Part shown: positions 55,087 through 64,000 of the stretch, piece by piece
How positions within the stretch are numbered: position 1 is the first letter of the stretch
Layout of the letters: every line of letters begins with the position of its first letter
NCBI RefSeq assembly: GCF_009695815.1
Contig: NZ_VUNE01000001.1
Coordinates: forward strand, 372,001-436,000
Length of the DNA: 64,000 nucleotides
Source of the DNA: Peptostreptococcus porci
GTDB lineage: Bacteria; Bacillota; Clostridia; Peptostreptococcales; Peptostreptococcaceae
Direction of reading: 5' to 3'
Notes under the pieces: model-generated
Seen by the model: only the letters and a program-made list of their open reading frames with translations
Database searches by the model: none
What the model was told of the DNA's origin: nothing
Made by a program: the position numbers and the translations under genes

Positions 55087-55545
55087 TTAAAGCTCCGATT
55101 TTATTCTTTCTAGTAGAACCGAACAGCCTTCATAGATATCGTTGTATGTTTTATCAAAATCACCAGTGTACCATGGATCGGCGATATCTCTTGGGGAGTT
55201 TGTGATATCCAATAGCCTCATTACTTTTTCTGAGTCATAATCTCCAAATTCTCTTTTTATGTTGTTTAAATTATTGTTATCCATCACAAATATATAGTCG
55301 AACTTGTCGAAATCAGATTTTTTTAGTTTTGTTGAAAATAATCCATCTACAGATATGTTAAATTCTTTAAGTTTTTTTCTAGTTCCGTTATGAACGGGGT
55401 TTCCAATTTCCTCGTAGGATGTTGCTGAAGAGTCAACAAAAACCTTGCTTTGAAGATTATTCTTCTTTAACATATCTCTAAAAAGCGCCTCTGCCATAGG
55501 GGAACGGCAAATATTTCCATGACATACAAACATGATATTTTTCAT
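55087..55545 (-). CDS. Low-molecular-weight protein tyrosine phosphatase
   Basis: A 152-residue cytoplasmic phosphatase. The P-loop is VCHGNICRSPMAEALF (CX5R), with the catalytic general acid in DPWYTGDF near the C-terminus. Length is as expected. ATG 55545 is chosen over 55557, because GGAGG lies at the latter. It may dephosphorylate protein tyrosine residues or arginine phosphate; it is upstream of dcd with a gap of about 70 bases. Confidence 0.93.
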   Translation of the reverse strand: MKNIMFVCHGNICRSPMAEALFRDMLKKNNLQSKVFVDSSATSYEEIGNPVHNGTRKKLKEFNISVDGLFSTKLKKSDFDKFDYIFVMDNNNLNNIKREFGDYDSEKVMRLLDITNSPRDIADPWYTGDFDKTYNDIYEGCSVLLERIKSEL

Positions 55546-55752
55546 AGGTACCTCCATATAAATAATTTGATTATATTAAAAAGTAATTTTATGTAATTAT
55601 ACCAAAAAAGGATTTTGATATCTACATATCTTTAATCATGCCTTCGTTTAAAATTGCAATACAAAAAATCAATTTATTTCTTTTGATAAAACATATGATA
55701 AAACTAATCAATAAATAATAAAAAATGAAGTATATAAAATAATATCAATGTT

Positions 55753-55802
55753 AGGTAGCTGAAAATATTTATATTTTTAGCTACCTTTATTTGTGTTATA
55801 AT
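55753..55802 (+). promoter_or_regulatory. Hairpin and extended -10 promoter upstream of xseA
   Basis: aggtagct pairs with agctacct (55753-55786) with an AT-rich inner stem. TGT-TATAAT (55794-55802) follows directly and is an extended -10 box for the operon beginning at 55839. The hairpin would cover the -35 zone, so it may be an operator or a terminator for incoming transcription. Confidence 0.5.
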
Positions 55803-55838
55803 ATAATGTAGAATATTATGCAGTTTGGTGGTGTGAAA

Positions 55839-57029
55839 ATGAAAATAAGGACGTTAGAGATTTCAGAATTAAATCAATATATTAATAGAGTGTTAAATGA
55901 CGACCCAATACTTTCCAACGTAAAAGTAAAGGGAGAGATATCTAACCTAAAAATGCATTCTTCTGGAAACATCTACTTAACTCTAAAAGACGACAAATCT
56001 AAAATAAACTGCATGATATACAAGAAAAATGTGAACAATAAATTGAAATTAGAAGATGGTAATAAAGTTATTGCAACTGGATATGTTTCATCGTATTTGA
56101 GAGATGGAGTGTACCAGCTATATATTGAGTCAATTGAAATTGAAGGTATGGGAACTCTATTTTATGAGTTTTTGAAATTAAAGGAAAGGCTGGACAAGGA
56201 AGGTTTGTTTAGTGTCGCTCACAAAAAGCAAATTCCAAGATTTCCAAAAAACATTGGTGTGATAACTTCGCCAACAGGTGCAGTGATTAGAGATATAATA
56301 AATGTTGTGAGTAGAAGATATCCAAAGGTTAATATTAAGCTATATCCAGTACAGGTGCAAGGAGTAAGCTCTGCAAAGACTCTTGTTGAAGGTGTTAGAT
56401 TTTTAAATAATGTCGGCGATATAGATACGATAATTATCGGCAGAGGTGGTGGCTCCTTGGAAGAGCTATGGTCATTCAATGAAGAAATAGTTGCGAGGGC
56501 TATTTATAACTCAAATATTCCTGTGATTTCGGCTGTTGGTCATGAAACAGATTTTACGATTTGTGATTTTGTTGCAGACATGAGAGCACCAACACCATCT
56601 GCAGCTGCAGAAATTGCGACACCAAATTTATTTGATTTGGAATATACTCAAAAAAACAGGATGATGAGAATGTCAAAATCTATAAAAAATATTATTTCTG
56701 TTGAAAAAGAAAAGATAAAGTTAAGCAAAAACAAGTATAATGTACAGTTAGAAAAAGTTGTAATAAATGATAGATATATTGATTTAGACAGAATAAATTT
56801 ATCTCTGGAAAACTCTATGGAAAGGCTATTTGTCACGAAAAAAAATTCGTTGAATATGCTGGCGAGTAGCTTTGGAAGCCTCAATCCATTTTCGGTATTG
56901 GAAAGAGGTTATTCGATAGTAGAAAATAAAAATGGACTTGTGTCATCTCGAGAAAAATTGGAAATTGGCGACGAATTGGATGTTGTTTTTTCAGATGGTA
57001 AGGTAAAGTGCGAGGTTATCGAAAAATAG
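55839..57029 (+). CDS. xseA: Exodeoxyribonuclease VII large subunit
   Basis: A 396-residue subunit of the bacterial single-strand-specific exonuclease ExoVII. It has the N-terminal OB fold (LSNVKVKGEISNLKMHSSGN, then YLTLKDDKSKINC), a catalytic domain with VITSPTGAVIRDIINV and RGGGSLEELWSFN and VGHETDFTICDFVADMRAPTPSAAAE in two neighbouring parts, and a helical C-terminus. ATG 55839 follows GGTGG by eight bases. The small subunit follows 31 bases later. Confidence 0.94.
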   Translation: MKIRTLEISELNQYINRVLNDDPILSNVKVKGEISNLKMHSSGNIYLTLKDDKSKINCMIYKKNVNNKLKLEDGNKVIATGYVSSYLRDGVYQLYIESIEIEGMGTLFYEFLKLKERLDKEGLFSVAHKKQIPRFPKNIGVITSPTGAVIRDIINVVSRRYPKVNIKLYPVQVQGVSSAKTLVEGVRFLNNVGDIDTIIIGRGGGSLEELWSFNEEIVARAIYNSNIPVISAVGHETDFTICDFVADMRAPTPSAAAEIATPNLFDLEYTQKNRMMRMSKSIKNIISVEKEKIKLSKNKYNVQLEKVVINDRYIDLDRINLSLENSMERLFVTKKNSLNMLASSFGSLNPFSVLERGYSIVENKNGLVSSREKLEIGDELDVVFSDGKVKCEVIEK

Positions 57030-57060
57030 TTTAGAAGTGATTTTATGGAGAGATTTAGTT

Positions 57061-57279
57061 ATGAGTGTGGAAAATACATTGAATATGTCTTATGAAGATG
57101 CGTATGACAAGATGGAAAATATTTTAAACAAACTTGAAAGAGGTAATATTAGTTTAGATGAATCCTTGAAGCTATATGAAGAAGGGATTAACTTGTACAA
57201 ATATTGTGCAAAAATTCTTGAGGAAGCAGAGCTTAAGGTAAGTAAGTTCAATGAGGTTCAAGAAGAGGTTGAGTTTTAA
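57061..57279 (+). CDS. xseB: Exodeoxyribonuclease VII small subunit
   Basis: A 72-residue helical protein: SYEDAYDKMENILNKLERGN and SLDESLKLYEEGINLYKYC are typical of XseB, which forms a complex with XseA. ATG 57061 is preferred because GGAGAG lies about ten bases upstream. Directly after xseA as in most genomes. Confidence 0.93.
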   Translation: MSVENTLNMSYEDAYDKMENILNKLERGNISLDESLKLYEEGINLYKYCAKILEEAELKVSKFNEVQEEVEF

Positions 57280-57344
57280 TAGTATTGTAGCATTGCGTGA
57301 CAATATATTAAATTTATAGCTAAGAAATATTAGAGGTGAAAAAG

Positions 57345-58235
57345 GTGGAGTTTACGCTCGAATTAAAGAATAGAATTAATTATATAGAGAAAAAAATGAA
57401 AGCTTTTCTTCCGGAAGAGGTGGGCTATCAAAAGACTATTTTTGAGGCAATGAACTATAGTTTGAATGCTGGAGGAAAGAGATTGAGACCAATCTTGATA
57501 ATGGAGGGATACAGAGCATGTGGTGGATTGGGGGAAGATTTTCTTCCATACAGTGTGGCTGTTGAGATGATTCATACGTATTCGTTGATTCATGATGACC
57601 TTCCAGCACTAGATAACGATGATTTGAGAAGAGGGAAGCCTACAAATCATAGGGTTTTTGGTGAAGATATGGCTATATTGGCTGGAGATGCTTTACTAAA
57701 TCACGCATTTGAAACGATGTTGGCATATGCCAAGGATTCCGATAGACCAGATCTACATATAAGGGCTATGTATGAAATTGCAAGAGGTGCAGGTATTTAT
57801 GGTATGATAGGTGGTCAGGTTGTCGATGTTCAAAGCGAGGGACAAGCAATAAAAAAAGATAAATTGGATTTTATTCATATTAATAAAACTGCAAAGATGA
57901 TAATTGCGAGTGTAAGATGTGGTGCAATTCTTGCCAAAGCCAGCGATGAAAAGCTTCAAGCATTGACGAGATATGCCGAAAATATTGGATTGGCATTTCA
58001 GATAGTTGATGATATTTTGGATATTGAAGGTGATGAAAAAACTCTTGGGAAAAAAGTAGGAAGTGATATTGATAATATGAAATCCACTTATCCGTCATTA
58101 TTAGGAATGAAGGAATCAAAACAAATAGCGACCGATTTAATAGTGAAAGCAAAGAAAAGTATAGGTATTTTTGACAGTAGTGATGTTGAGTTTTTGATTT
58201 CCTTATCAGAGTTTATTTTGAATAGAAGTAATTAG
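57345..58235 (+). CDS. ispA: Polyprenyl synthetase (farnesyl/geranylgeranyl diphosphate synthase)
   Basis: A 296-residue enzyme that joins isopentenyl diphosphate units for quinone and wall carrier lipids. Aspartate-rich motif 1 is DDLPALDNDDLRRGKPTNHR and motif 2 is DDILDIEGD. Length fits the short-chain FPP type. The start is GTG 57345, with GAGGTG about eight bases upstream. It lies between xseB and dxs, so isoprenoid genes are linked here to the xse operon, as in many Firmicutes. Confidence 0.92.
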   Translation: MEFTLELKNRINYIEKKMKAFLPEEVGYQKTIFEAMNYSLNAGGKRLRPILIMEGYRACGGLGEDFLPYSVAVEMIHTYSLIHDDLPALDNDDLRRGKPTNHRVFGEDMAILAGDALLNHAFETMLAYAKDSDRPDLHIRAMYEIARGAGIYGMIGGQVVDVQSEGQAIKKDKLDFIHINKTAKMIIASVRCGAILAKASDEKLQALTRYAENIGLAFQIVDDILDIEGDEKTLGKKVGSDIDNMKSTYPSLLGMKESKQIATDLIVKAKKSIGIFDSSDVEFLISLSEFILNRSN

Positions 58236-58258
58236 TAAAAGTAATTAACGGAGGAATT

Positions 58259-58690
58259 ATGAATTTTTTTAAAGAAATATCTTCTAACGATATATTTTGG
58301 ACAAGCGTATTTGCTTGCTTTTTGGCACAAGTCTTAAAAATATTTACTGGAGAAAAGAAAGTTGATATCGCTAGAATTTTCACATCAGGTGGTATGCCAA
58401 GCTCTCACAGCTCTTTTGTGACATGTATGGCGACAATGATTGGAATAAGACATGGATTTAACTCCACATATTTTGCAATGGCAGCAGTTCTTTCTGCTAT
58501 TGTCATGTATGATGCATCTGGTGTCAGACAGGCTGTTGGAAAACAAGCGACGATGTTAAATCAAATAATAGAGGATTTGCAAAAAGGGTTACCGATAAAG
58601 AATGAAAAGCTGAAGGAATTGATTGGACATACTCCAAAACAGGTGTTTTTCGGTGCAATATTGGGAATAATCATTGGAGTTGTTATGTAA
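58259..58690 (+). CDS. Divergent PAP2-family membrane protein (YuiD-like)
   Basis: A 143-residue membrane protein with about four helices and [16 protein letters not shown], the SxxxH-like motif of the divergent PAP2 family. Such proteins probably act on lipid phosphates; the position between ispA and dxs fits polyprenyl-phosphate recycling, which is inference. GGAGG lies four bases before the ATG. Confidence 0.88.
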   Translation: MNFFKEISSNDIFWTSVFACFLAQVLKIFTGEKKVDIARIFTSGGMPSSHSSFVTCMATMIGIRHGFNSTYFAMAAVLSAIVMYDASGVRQAVGKQATMLNQIIEDLQKGLPIKNEKLKELIGHTPKQVFFGAILGIIIGVVM

Positions 58691-58706
58691 GATTATAGGT
58701 GAGTAT

Positions 58707-60647
58707 ATGTATAAATTTTTAGACGGAGTAAATTCTCCGAGGGATATAAAACAATTGAATGTAAATCAGTTAAATGAACTGTCCAAGGATATTAGAAAGT
58801 TCTTGGTAAAGAATGTTTCGAAAACTGGAGGTCATTTAGCATCCAATCTTGGAGTTGTTGAACTGACATTGGCATTACACAAAGTTTTTGATAGCCCAAA
58901 GGATAAGTTCATCTGGGATGTTGGACATCAATCCTATGTTCATAAGATAATCACTGGAAGAAAAGCCGAGTTTTCAACTCTTAGACAATTTGATGGTTTG
59001 TCAGGTTTTCCGAAAGAATCTGAAAGTGAACATGATATTTTTGATACTGGACACAGCTCTACCTCTATTTCGGCTGGGTTGGGGATTGCAGTTGCAAGAG
59101 ATATAAAAAAAGAAAACTATCAGGTTATTTCAATTATTGGAGATGGTGCAATTACAGGTGGTATGTCGATTGAGGCACTTAATAACCTTGGGTTTTTGAA
59201 GAAAAATATGATAGTGATATTTAATGATAATGAAATGTCGATTGATAAGAATACAGGTGCATTTTCTTCGTACATGTCAAAGATTATCAGAAATACTGAA
59301 ACGCTCATGCTAAAAGATAATATTGATAGAATAATGAATATGACACAGGTTGGAGGTAAAATATCAAAAAAAGCTAACAAGCTTACAGATACTCTGATTA
59401 CAAGTATTTTACCAGAAAAATGTGGATTTATTGATGCAATGGGAATTAAATATATTGGTCCGATAGATGGACATAATATTTCGGAGATGATTGATATTTT
59501 TGATTATGTGAAATATATCGAAGGACCAAAGTTTATTCACGTAAAGACAGTAAAAGGTAAGGGCTATAGATTTGCAGAAAATAATCCGGAAAATTATCAT
59601 GGAGTAGGAAAATTTGACTACAAGGTTGGAGTATTGCCATCTGACAAGAAGTCAATTTCTTCAGTAGTTGGAATGACACTTTCTGAGATGGCAAATTACA
59701 ATGAAAAAATAGTTGCAATTACTGCTGCAATGCCAACAGGCACTGGATTAAATTTTTTTGAAAAATTTCATCCAGATAGATATTTTGATGTTGGAATAGC
59801 TGAGCAACACGCAGTTACATTTGCGGCTGGTATAGCCAAAAATGGATTGAAGCCTTATTTTGCAGTGTATTCGACTTTTTTACAAAGAGGCTATGACCAG
59901 CTTATACACGACGTATGTATTACTAACAAGCCAGTTACATTTCTGATTGATAGAGGTGGCTTAGTTGGAAATGATGGAGAAACTCATCATGGGCAGTTTG
60001 ACCTTTCCTATTTGAACTTGATACCAAATATGACTGTTATGGCACCAAAGGATACTGATGAGATGATAAGAATGATAAAGTTTTCGGAGCGATTTGAAAC
60101 TCCTCTGGCAATAAGGTATCCTAGAGGTAATGAATACTATATAGATAAATGTCACTTTAAGTTCTTTAAGGAGTGTGAAGTTACTGAGGAATTGCCAATA
60201 GATATTTACACAGTCGGAAAGCCTGAGGTTATTTTTAATAATTTTAGCAATACATCAGAAAAAAATAACAAAAAGGTATTAATTATTGGCATCGGAAATA
60301 TGGTATTTAATGCAATCAACGCATTGGAAAAATATTTTGAGACAAATACAGAAAAATGTTCAGTGGATGTTTGCCTGTTAAATGCAAGATATTTAAAACC
60401 TATGTCCGAAGAGAGATACATAGAGTATTTGGAGCAGGCTGACGTAGTAGTTACGTTGGAGGATAATTCTATTATTGGTGGTCTGGGAAGTAATATTGAA
60501 AAAATAATGAAAGAGAATGAAATAAATAAACCATTAAAGATAATGGGAATACCTGACGAATTTGTAGTTCATGGAAATACTGACATTTTGATGGATAGGC
60601 TAGGTATATCTCCTGATGGTATCAAAAGAGTTCTCGAAGAAATATAG
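58707..60647 (+). CDS. dxs: 1-deoxy-D-xylulose-5-phosphate synthase
   Basis: A 646-residue thiamine-diphosphate enzyme that makes DXP from pyruvate and glyceraldehyde-3-phosphate, the first step of the MEP isoprenoid pathway. The TPP site is [19 protein letters not shown]; the catalytic His stretch is GHQSYVHKI, and [18 protein letters not shown] and [16 protein letters not shown] belong to the Pyr domain. Length is normal. ATG 58707 follows TAGGTGAG by a few bases. It supplies the precursors for ispA. Confidence 0.95.
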   Translation: MYKFLDGVNSPRDIKQLNVNQLNELSKDIRKFLVKNVSKTGGHLASNLGVVELTLALHKVFDSPKDKFIWDVGHQSYVHKIITGRKAEFSTLRQFDGLSGFPKESESEHDIFDTGHSSTSISAGLGIAVARDIKKENYQVISIIGDGAITGGMSIEALNNLGFLKKNMIVIFNDNEMSIDKNTGAFSSYMSKIIRNTETLMLKDNIDRIMNMTQVGGKISKKANKLTDTLITSILPEKCGFIDAMGIKYIGPIDGHNISEMIDIFDYVKYIEGPKFIHVKTVKGKGYRFAENNPENYHGVGKFDYKVGVLPSDKKSISSVVGMTLSEMANYNEKIVAITAAMPTGTGLNFFEKFHPDRYFDVGIAEQHAVTFAAGIAKNGLKPYFAVYSTFLQRGYDQLIHDVCITNKPVTFLIDRGGLVGNDGETHHGQFDLSYLNLIPNMTVMAPKDTDEMIRMIKFSERFETPLAIRYPRGNEYYIDKCHFKFFKECEVTEELPIDIYTVGKPEVIFNNFSNTSEKNNKKVLIIGIGNMVFNAINALEKYFETNTEKCSVDVCLLNARYLKPMSEERYIEYLEQADVVVTLEDNSIIGGLGSNIEKIMKENEINKPLKIMGIPDEFVVHGNTDILMDRLGISPDGIKRVLEEI

Positions 60648-60657
60648 AGGTTGTTTT

Positions 60658-61560
60658 ATGAAAAAAAGGATAGATTTGCTATTGGTTGATATGGGATATT
60701 TCCAAAGTAGGGAACAGTCACGTAGACACATAATGGCAGGAAATGTATATGTAGATAATCAAAAAGTTGATAAGGCAGGAACTGCTGTCAGGATTGATGC
60801 TGAGATAGTGGTGAAAGGCAAGCAAATCCCTTATGTGAGCAGAGGTGGTTTGAAGCTTGAAAAAGCTATAGGTAGTTTCGATATTAATCTAGATGGCAAG
60901 GTCTGTATGGATATAGGTGCGTCTACTGGTGGATTTACCGACTGTATGCTACAGAATGGTGCTAGAAAGGTGTATTCAGTAGATGTTGGGTACGGTCAGT
61001 TGGCGTGGAAGCTTAGACAAGATGAAAGAGTCGTGTGCATGGAGAGGCAAAATATTCGTCATTTGGAAGCAGAGAAATTGGACGAAAAACCTGAGTTCGT
61101 CTCAATAGATGTGTCTTTTATTTCTCTAAGACTGGTGCTCCCAAAGGCGTATGAGGTGATGGCGGATAGCGGCAATATAGTAGCTTTGATTAAGCCACAA
61201 TTTGAAGCGGGAAGAGAGAAGGTTGGAAAAAAAGGTGTAGTCAGAGAAAAATCAACTCACATCGAGGTAATAAAATACGTTTCCAATATTGCAATAAGCG
61301 ATGGGTTTAAAATTCTTGGACTTGATTTTTCGCCGATAAAAGGACCAGAAGGGAATATTGAGTATCTGATATACTTGGAAAAAATAGATAAATTGATCGA
61401 TATTGGCAAAATTGAGTCGGCATCTGATTTTGATGATGAAAAGCTAGAGTTGATAAATGACTTTGCTAGAGAAAACAAAATGCTGGCAAGGTGGAATGAT
61501 GTTGAAAAATATTATAAATACATAGAGGAACTTGTTGAACAATCACACTCTTTAGAATAA
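60658..61560 (+). CDS. tlyA: TlyA family rRNA 2'-O-methyltransferase/hemolysin-like protein
   Basis: A 300-residue protein. An S4 RNA-binding domain (about 1-62, KRIDLLLVDMGYFQSREQSRR) precedes a FtsJ-type Rossmann methyltransferase (DIGASTGGFTDCML, then GARKVYSVDVGYGQLAWKLR). In some species TlyA methylates rRNA; hemolysin function is doubtful. ATG 60658 follows AGAGG; the dxs stop lies just before it. Confidence 0.92.
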   Translation: MKKRIDLLLVDMGYFQSREQSRRHIMAGNVYVDNQKVDKAGTAVRIDAEIVVKGKQIPYVSRGGLKLEKAIGSFDINLDGKVCMDIGASTGGFTDCMLQNGARKVYSVDVGYGQLAWKLRQDERVVCMERQNIRHLEAEKLDEKPEFVSIDVSFISLRLVLPKAYEVMADSGNIVALIKPQFEAGREKVGKKGVVREKSTHIEVIKYVSNIAISDGFKILGLDFSPIKGPEGNIEYLIYLEKIDKLIDIGKIESASDFDDEKLELINDFARENKMLARWNDVEKYYKYIEELVEQSHSLE

Positions 61561-61573
61561 GGTAGGTGTTTTT

Positions 61574-63262
61574 ATGATTTATGATCTATATATGAAAAAT
61601 TGTGCTCTTGTTGAAGAATTGAGAGTTGACTTTGGAGAAAAATTAAATATTTTGACGGGAGAAACTGGGTCAGGGAAATCAATAATATTGGAAGCGCTAA
61701 ATCTATGTCTTGGAGGAAAATTTGACAGGACATATATTAGAAAAGGTTGTGATTTCGCAGAGGTTGAGGCGTTATTTTTCTCCAACAATGCAAAATTTAT
61801 TGATATGCTCGACAAGCTTGATGTTCAGAAGGAAGAGGATGGTAGTGTTATCGTTTCGAGAAAACTTTTTTTAGATGGGAAAAGTACAACGAAGATAAAT
61901 GGTAAAAACATAAGAGTTGGAGATTTGAAAAAGCTGATGTCTTTGATTGTAGATATGCATGGACAGCATCAAAATCAAGCCTTGTATAATAGGGACAATC
62001 ACATTGAATTTGTAGACCTATTTGGGAAAGCAGAAATATCAGGTGTATATGATAAATATATAAGAGTATTTAGAGAATACAACGAGATAAAACGTGAAAT
62101 CTTAAAAATTAATGATAATAAGAGTGAGAAGGAAGTCCAAAGAGAAAAAGATTTGTTGAAATTTCAGATAGATGAAATTGAAAAGGCTAGGTTGGACAAA
62201 AACGAATACGACGAACTGTTGAAGCGTAGAGATATATTTGTCAATGGTGAAAAGATATACAAGGCATTAAATGAGGTTTATTCGAATTTGAATTCCAGTG
62301 ATTTCAATGCATTGGAATTAATTGGAAAGAGTGTATCGCTGCTGTCAGGAGTTTCTAAATACGATGATAAAATATTAGAAATCAATGAGGCAATAGAAAG
62401 TATAATGTACGAATTGGAAGATAAATCAACGTCTATTAGACATTATATAGATTCAATTGAGTTTGAACCTCATGAGTTGGATGAGATTCAGGAGAGAATA
62501 GATGTTTATAACACTATGAAAAGAAAGTATGGAGATTCTGTAGATGAAATACTCTCATATATGGAAAAGATGTCTAAACGATTAAGCGATATAGAAAATA
62601 GAGATGAGGTTTTAAGTGCTTTGCAAGAAAAATTGTCTAGGAAATTTATTGAGCTTGAGAAGAGTGGAGCTGAATTGACAAATATGAGAATCAAGGTTTC
62701 AGCAGAATTGGAGACTAGACTATTGGAAGAATTAAATAGTCTAAATATGAAAAATACGAGATTTAAGGTAAATTTCAAGAGTTTGGATTATAATGAAAGT
62801 GGATGCGATGATATTGAATTTTTCGTTTCCTTCAATCTGGGAGAAGATCTTAATCCTCTGAGCAAGGTGGCTTCAGGTGGAGAGATGTCGAGGTTTATGT
62901 TGGCGTTTAAGTCTATTCTGTCAGATGTAGATAGGATTGAGGCTTTGATTTTTGATGAGATAGATAGTGGAATAAGTGGTCGTGCAGCACAAATAGTTGG
63001 TGAAAAGCTGTCAAATATATCAGAAAAAAAACAAGTGATATGTATAACTCATCTTCCACAGATTGCATCGTTTGCAGATGATCACTTCCAGATAGAAAAA
63101 AATGTTGAAAATGATAGAACGTATACTAGAATTTCTAAGCTAGGAGATGGAGAAAAGAAAAATGAAATTGCAAGGTTGATTTCAGGAAAGGTTATTTCGC
63201 AAAAGACGATAGAGCACGCAGATGAAATAATAGAAAGTGCAAAAAGGATAAAGAATAACTAG
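61574..63262 (+). CDS. recN: DNA repair protein RecN
   Basis: A 562-residue SMC-like ATPase for double-strand-break repair. Walker A is GETGSGKSIILEAL (about residues 31-44); a coiled coil spans roughly 160-370; the signature VASGGEMSRFMLAFKS and Walker B ALIFDEIDSGISG form the C-terminal head. GGTAGGTG precedes the ATG. In many clostridia nadK and argR lie between tlyA and recN; here the two are only 13 bases apart. Confidence 0.95.
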   Translation: MIYDLYMKNCALVEELRVDFGEKLNILTGETGSGKSIILEALNLCLGGKFDRTYIRKGCDFAEVEALFFSNNAKFIDMLDKLDVQKEEDGSVIVSRKLFLDGKSTTKINGKNIRVGDLKKLMSLIVDMHGQHQNQALYNRDNHIEFVDLFGKAEISGVYDKYIRVFREYNEIKREILKINDNKSEKEVQREKDLLKFQIDEIEKARLDKNEYDELLKRRDIFVNGEKIYKALNEVYSNLNSSDFNALELIGKSVSLLSGVSKYDDKILEINEAIESIMYELEDKSTSIRHYIDSIEFEPHELDEIQERIDVYNTMKRKYGDSVDEILSYMEKMSKRLSDIENRDEVLSALQEKLSRKFIELEKSGAELTNMRIKVSAELETRLLEELNSLNMKNTRFKVNFKSLDYNESGCDDIEFFVSFNLGEDLNPLSKVASGGEMSRFMLAFKSILSDVDRIEALIFDEIDSGISGRAAQIVGEKLSNISEKKQVICITHLPQIASFADDHFQIEKNVENDRTYTRISKLGDGEKKNEIARLISGKVISQKTIEHADEIIESAKRIKNN

Positions 63263-63282
63263 ATGTTTACTAGGAGGAGGCT

Positions 63283-64000
63283 ATGCGAGTAGAGGCGAGA
63301 CTCAAAAAGGACAAAAAAACTAAAAAACTTGCAAAAAGAATTGAGCATGGTGAAATAGCGGTAATAAACCATATTGATATCGATGAAGTGGCTGCAAAAT
63401 CATTGGTTGAAGCAAAGATAAGATTGGTGATAAATGCGACGGAATCCATAAGCGGAAGGTATCCAAATATTGGTCCTACGATATTGGTCAGCAATAATAT
63501 ATTGATTGTAGACAATGTTGGTATGGATGTATTCGATAAGTTAAATGAAGATGACTTTATAGCTGTTGAGGATGGAAGGATATTCAGAGATGGGGAGCTA
63601 ATCGGTTCTGGTGAAGTAATGGATAAGTTTGTCGTCAACGAAAAAATAAAGAAAGCCTATGAAAATATTGAAGTTGAGCTAGATAGATTTATCGATAATA
63701 CAATTGAGTATGCAAAAAAAGAAAAGGGCATGATTTTAGGAGATCTGGAGATTCCTAAAATGAAAACCAAGTATGATGGAAAGCATGTTTTGGTTGTTGT
63801 AAGAGGTCATAATTATAAAGATGATCTGCAGGCTATGATATCATATATTGAAGAGGTAAAACCAATTTTGGTAGGTGTTGATGGCGGTGCTGACGCATTA
63901 TTAGAATTTGGATATAAGCCCGATGTCATAGTGGGAGATATGGATAGTGTCAGTGATGATGCACTAAAGTCGGCGAATGAAATCGTGGTTCACGCTTATA
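63283..64000 (+). CDS. steA: SteA-like putative cytokinetic ring protein, partial (window end)
   Basis: The first 239 codons of a protein that continues past the window. ATG 63283 follows AGGAGGAGG. After a basic N-terminus the sequence matches the COG4825/SteA family: KIRLVINATESISGRYPNIG, VVVRGHNYKDDLQAM and GVDGGADALLEFGYKPDVIV, with GDMDSV as in thiamine pyrophosphokinase-like domains. SteA has been linked to cell division in Corynebacterium; the role here is unknown. A membrane segment is expected in the missing C-terminus. Confidence 0.85.
   Translation, partial: MRVEARLKKDKKTKKLAKRIEHGEIAVINHIDIDEVAAKSLVEAKIRLVINATESISGRYPNIGPTILVSNNILIVDNVGMDVFDKLNEDDFIAVEDGRIFRDGELIGSGEVMDKFVVNEKIKKAYENIEVELDRFIDNTIEYAKKEKGMILGDLEIPKMKTKYDGKHVLVVVRGHNYKDDLQAMISYIEEVKPILVGVDGGADALLEFGYKPDVIVGDMDSVSDDALKSANEIVVHAY

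Overview
The window is AT-rich, gene-dense DNA from a low-GC Gram-positive anaerobe. Clostridia is well supported: Shine-Dalgarno sites are strong, starts mix ATG, GTG and TTG, and the gene set includes formate-tetrahydrofolate ligase, a TM1266-type [FeFe]-hydrogenase regulator, an AGCS symporter and a DUF3793-flavodoxin pair. A CWB2-anchored surface protein of the kind common in Clostridioides difficile relatives points to Peptostreptococcaceae or a neighbour. The species cannot be named from the sequence.

Layout. 0-13.7 kb: YeiH-type exporter, pirin, nitroreductase, a heterodimeric ABC exporter, a CWB2/SH3/C39-like surface protein, an AGCS amino-acid symporter and a TVP38/Fe-S oxidoreductase pair. 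13.8-16.2 kb: two related secreted proteins, one with an Amidase_6 domain and one without, separated by an IS110 transposase remnant. 16.5-25.0 kb: a MoxR-ATPase/VWA pair, MscL, then a tightly packed run of NiaR-like regulator, TatD-like hydrolase, an HPrK/PEPCK-fold P-loop protein, a small membrane protein and an ABC exporter. 25.3-35.6 kb: ArsR/CadA metal resistance with its promoter and operator, an orphan sigma factor, an AEC transporter with an Rrf2 regulator, a membrane-anchored C39-like protein, aspartokinase, and DUF3793-flavodoxin behind a probable Fur box.

35.95-42.47 kb is an integrative mobilizable element. It holds an AP2-type tyrosine integrase, an XRE repressor, an excisionase, a hairpin-rich probable oriT, a MobA/MobL-type relaxase, a KTR-domain protein, a TetR plus CPBP-protease cargo pair and TnpV. 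The integrase-to-relaxase part is visibly GC-richer than the chromosome, while the TetR/CPBP cargo is AT-rich, so the element is a mosaic. There are no conjugation-channel genes, so it would need a helper. Candidate att cores and integrase arm-type direct repeats occur at both ends, and a truncated YozG-like regulator gene lies at the left junction.

42.5-55.5 kb: Fhs, asparaginase, an MFS/thioesterase/PPOX-fold group facing an HxlR regulator, free-Met-sulfoxide reductase, TM1266 regulator, DUF1097, a nitroreductase with a DUF1858-like tail, an SH3 membrane protein, a Schlafen/AlbA-type ATP-binding regulator bracketed by 59-bp direct repeats, Dcd and a low-molecular-weight tyrosine phosphatase. 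55.8-64.0 kb: the conserved clostridial run xseA-xseB-ispA-PAP2-dxs-tlyA-recN-steA; nadK and argR, often found between tlyA and recN, are not there, and steA runs off the window.

No tRNA, rRNA or CRISPR array was seen. The least explained parts are the NiaR/TatD/HPrK-like/ABC run (19.8-25.0 kb), the paralogous secreted pair around the IS110 remnant, the repeat-bracketed Schlafen gene and the interspersed palindromic repeats.
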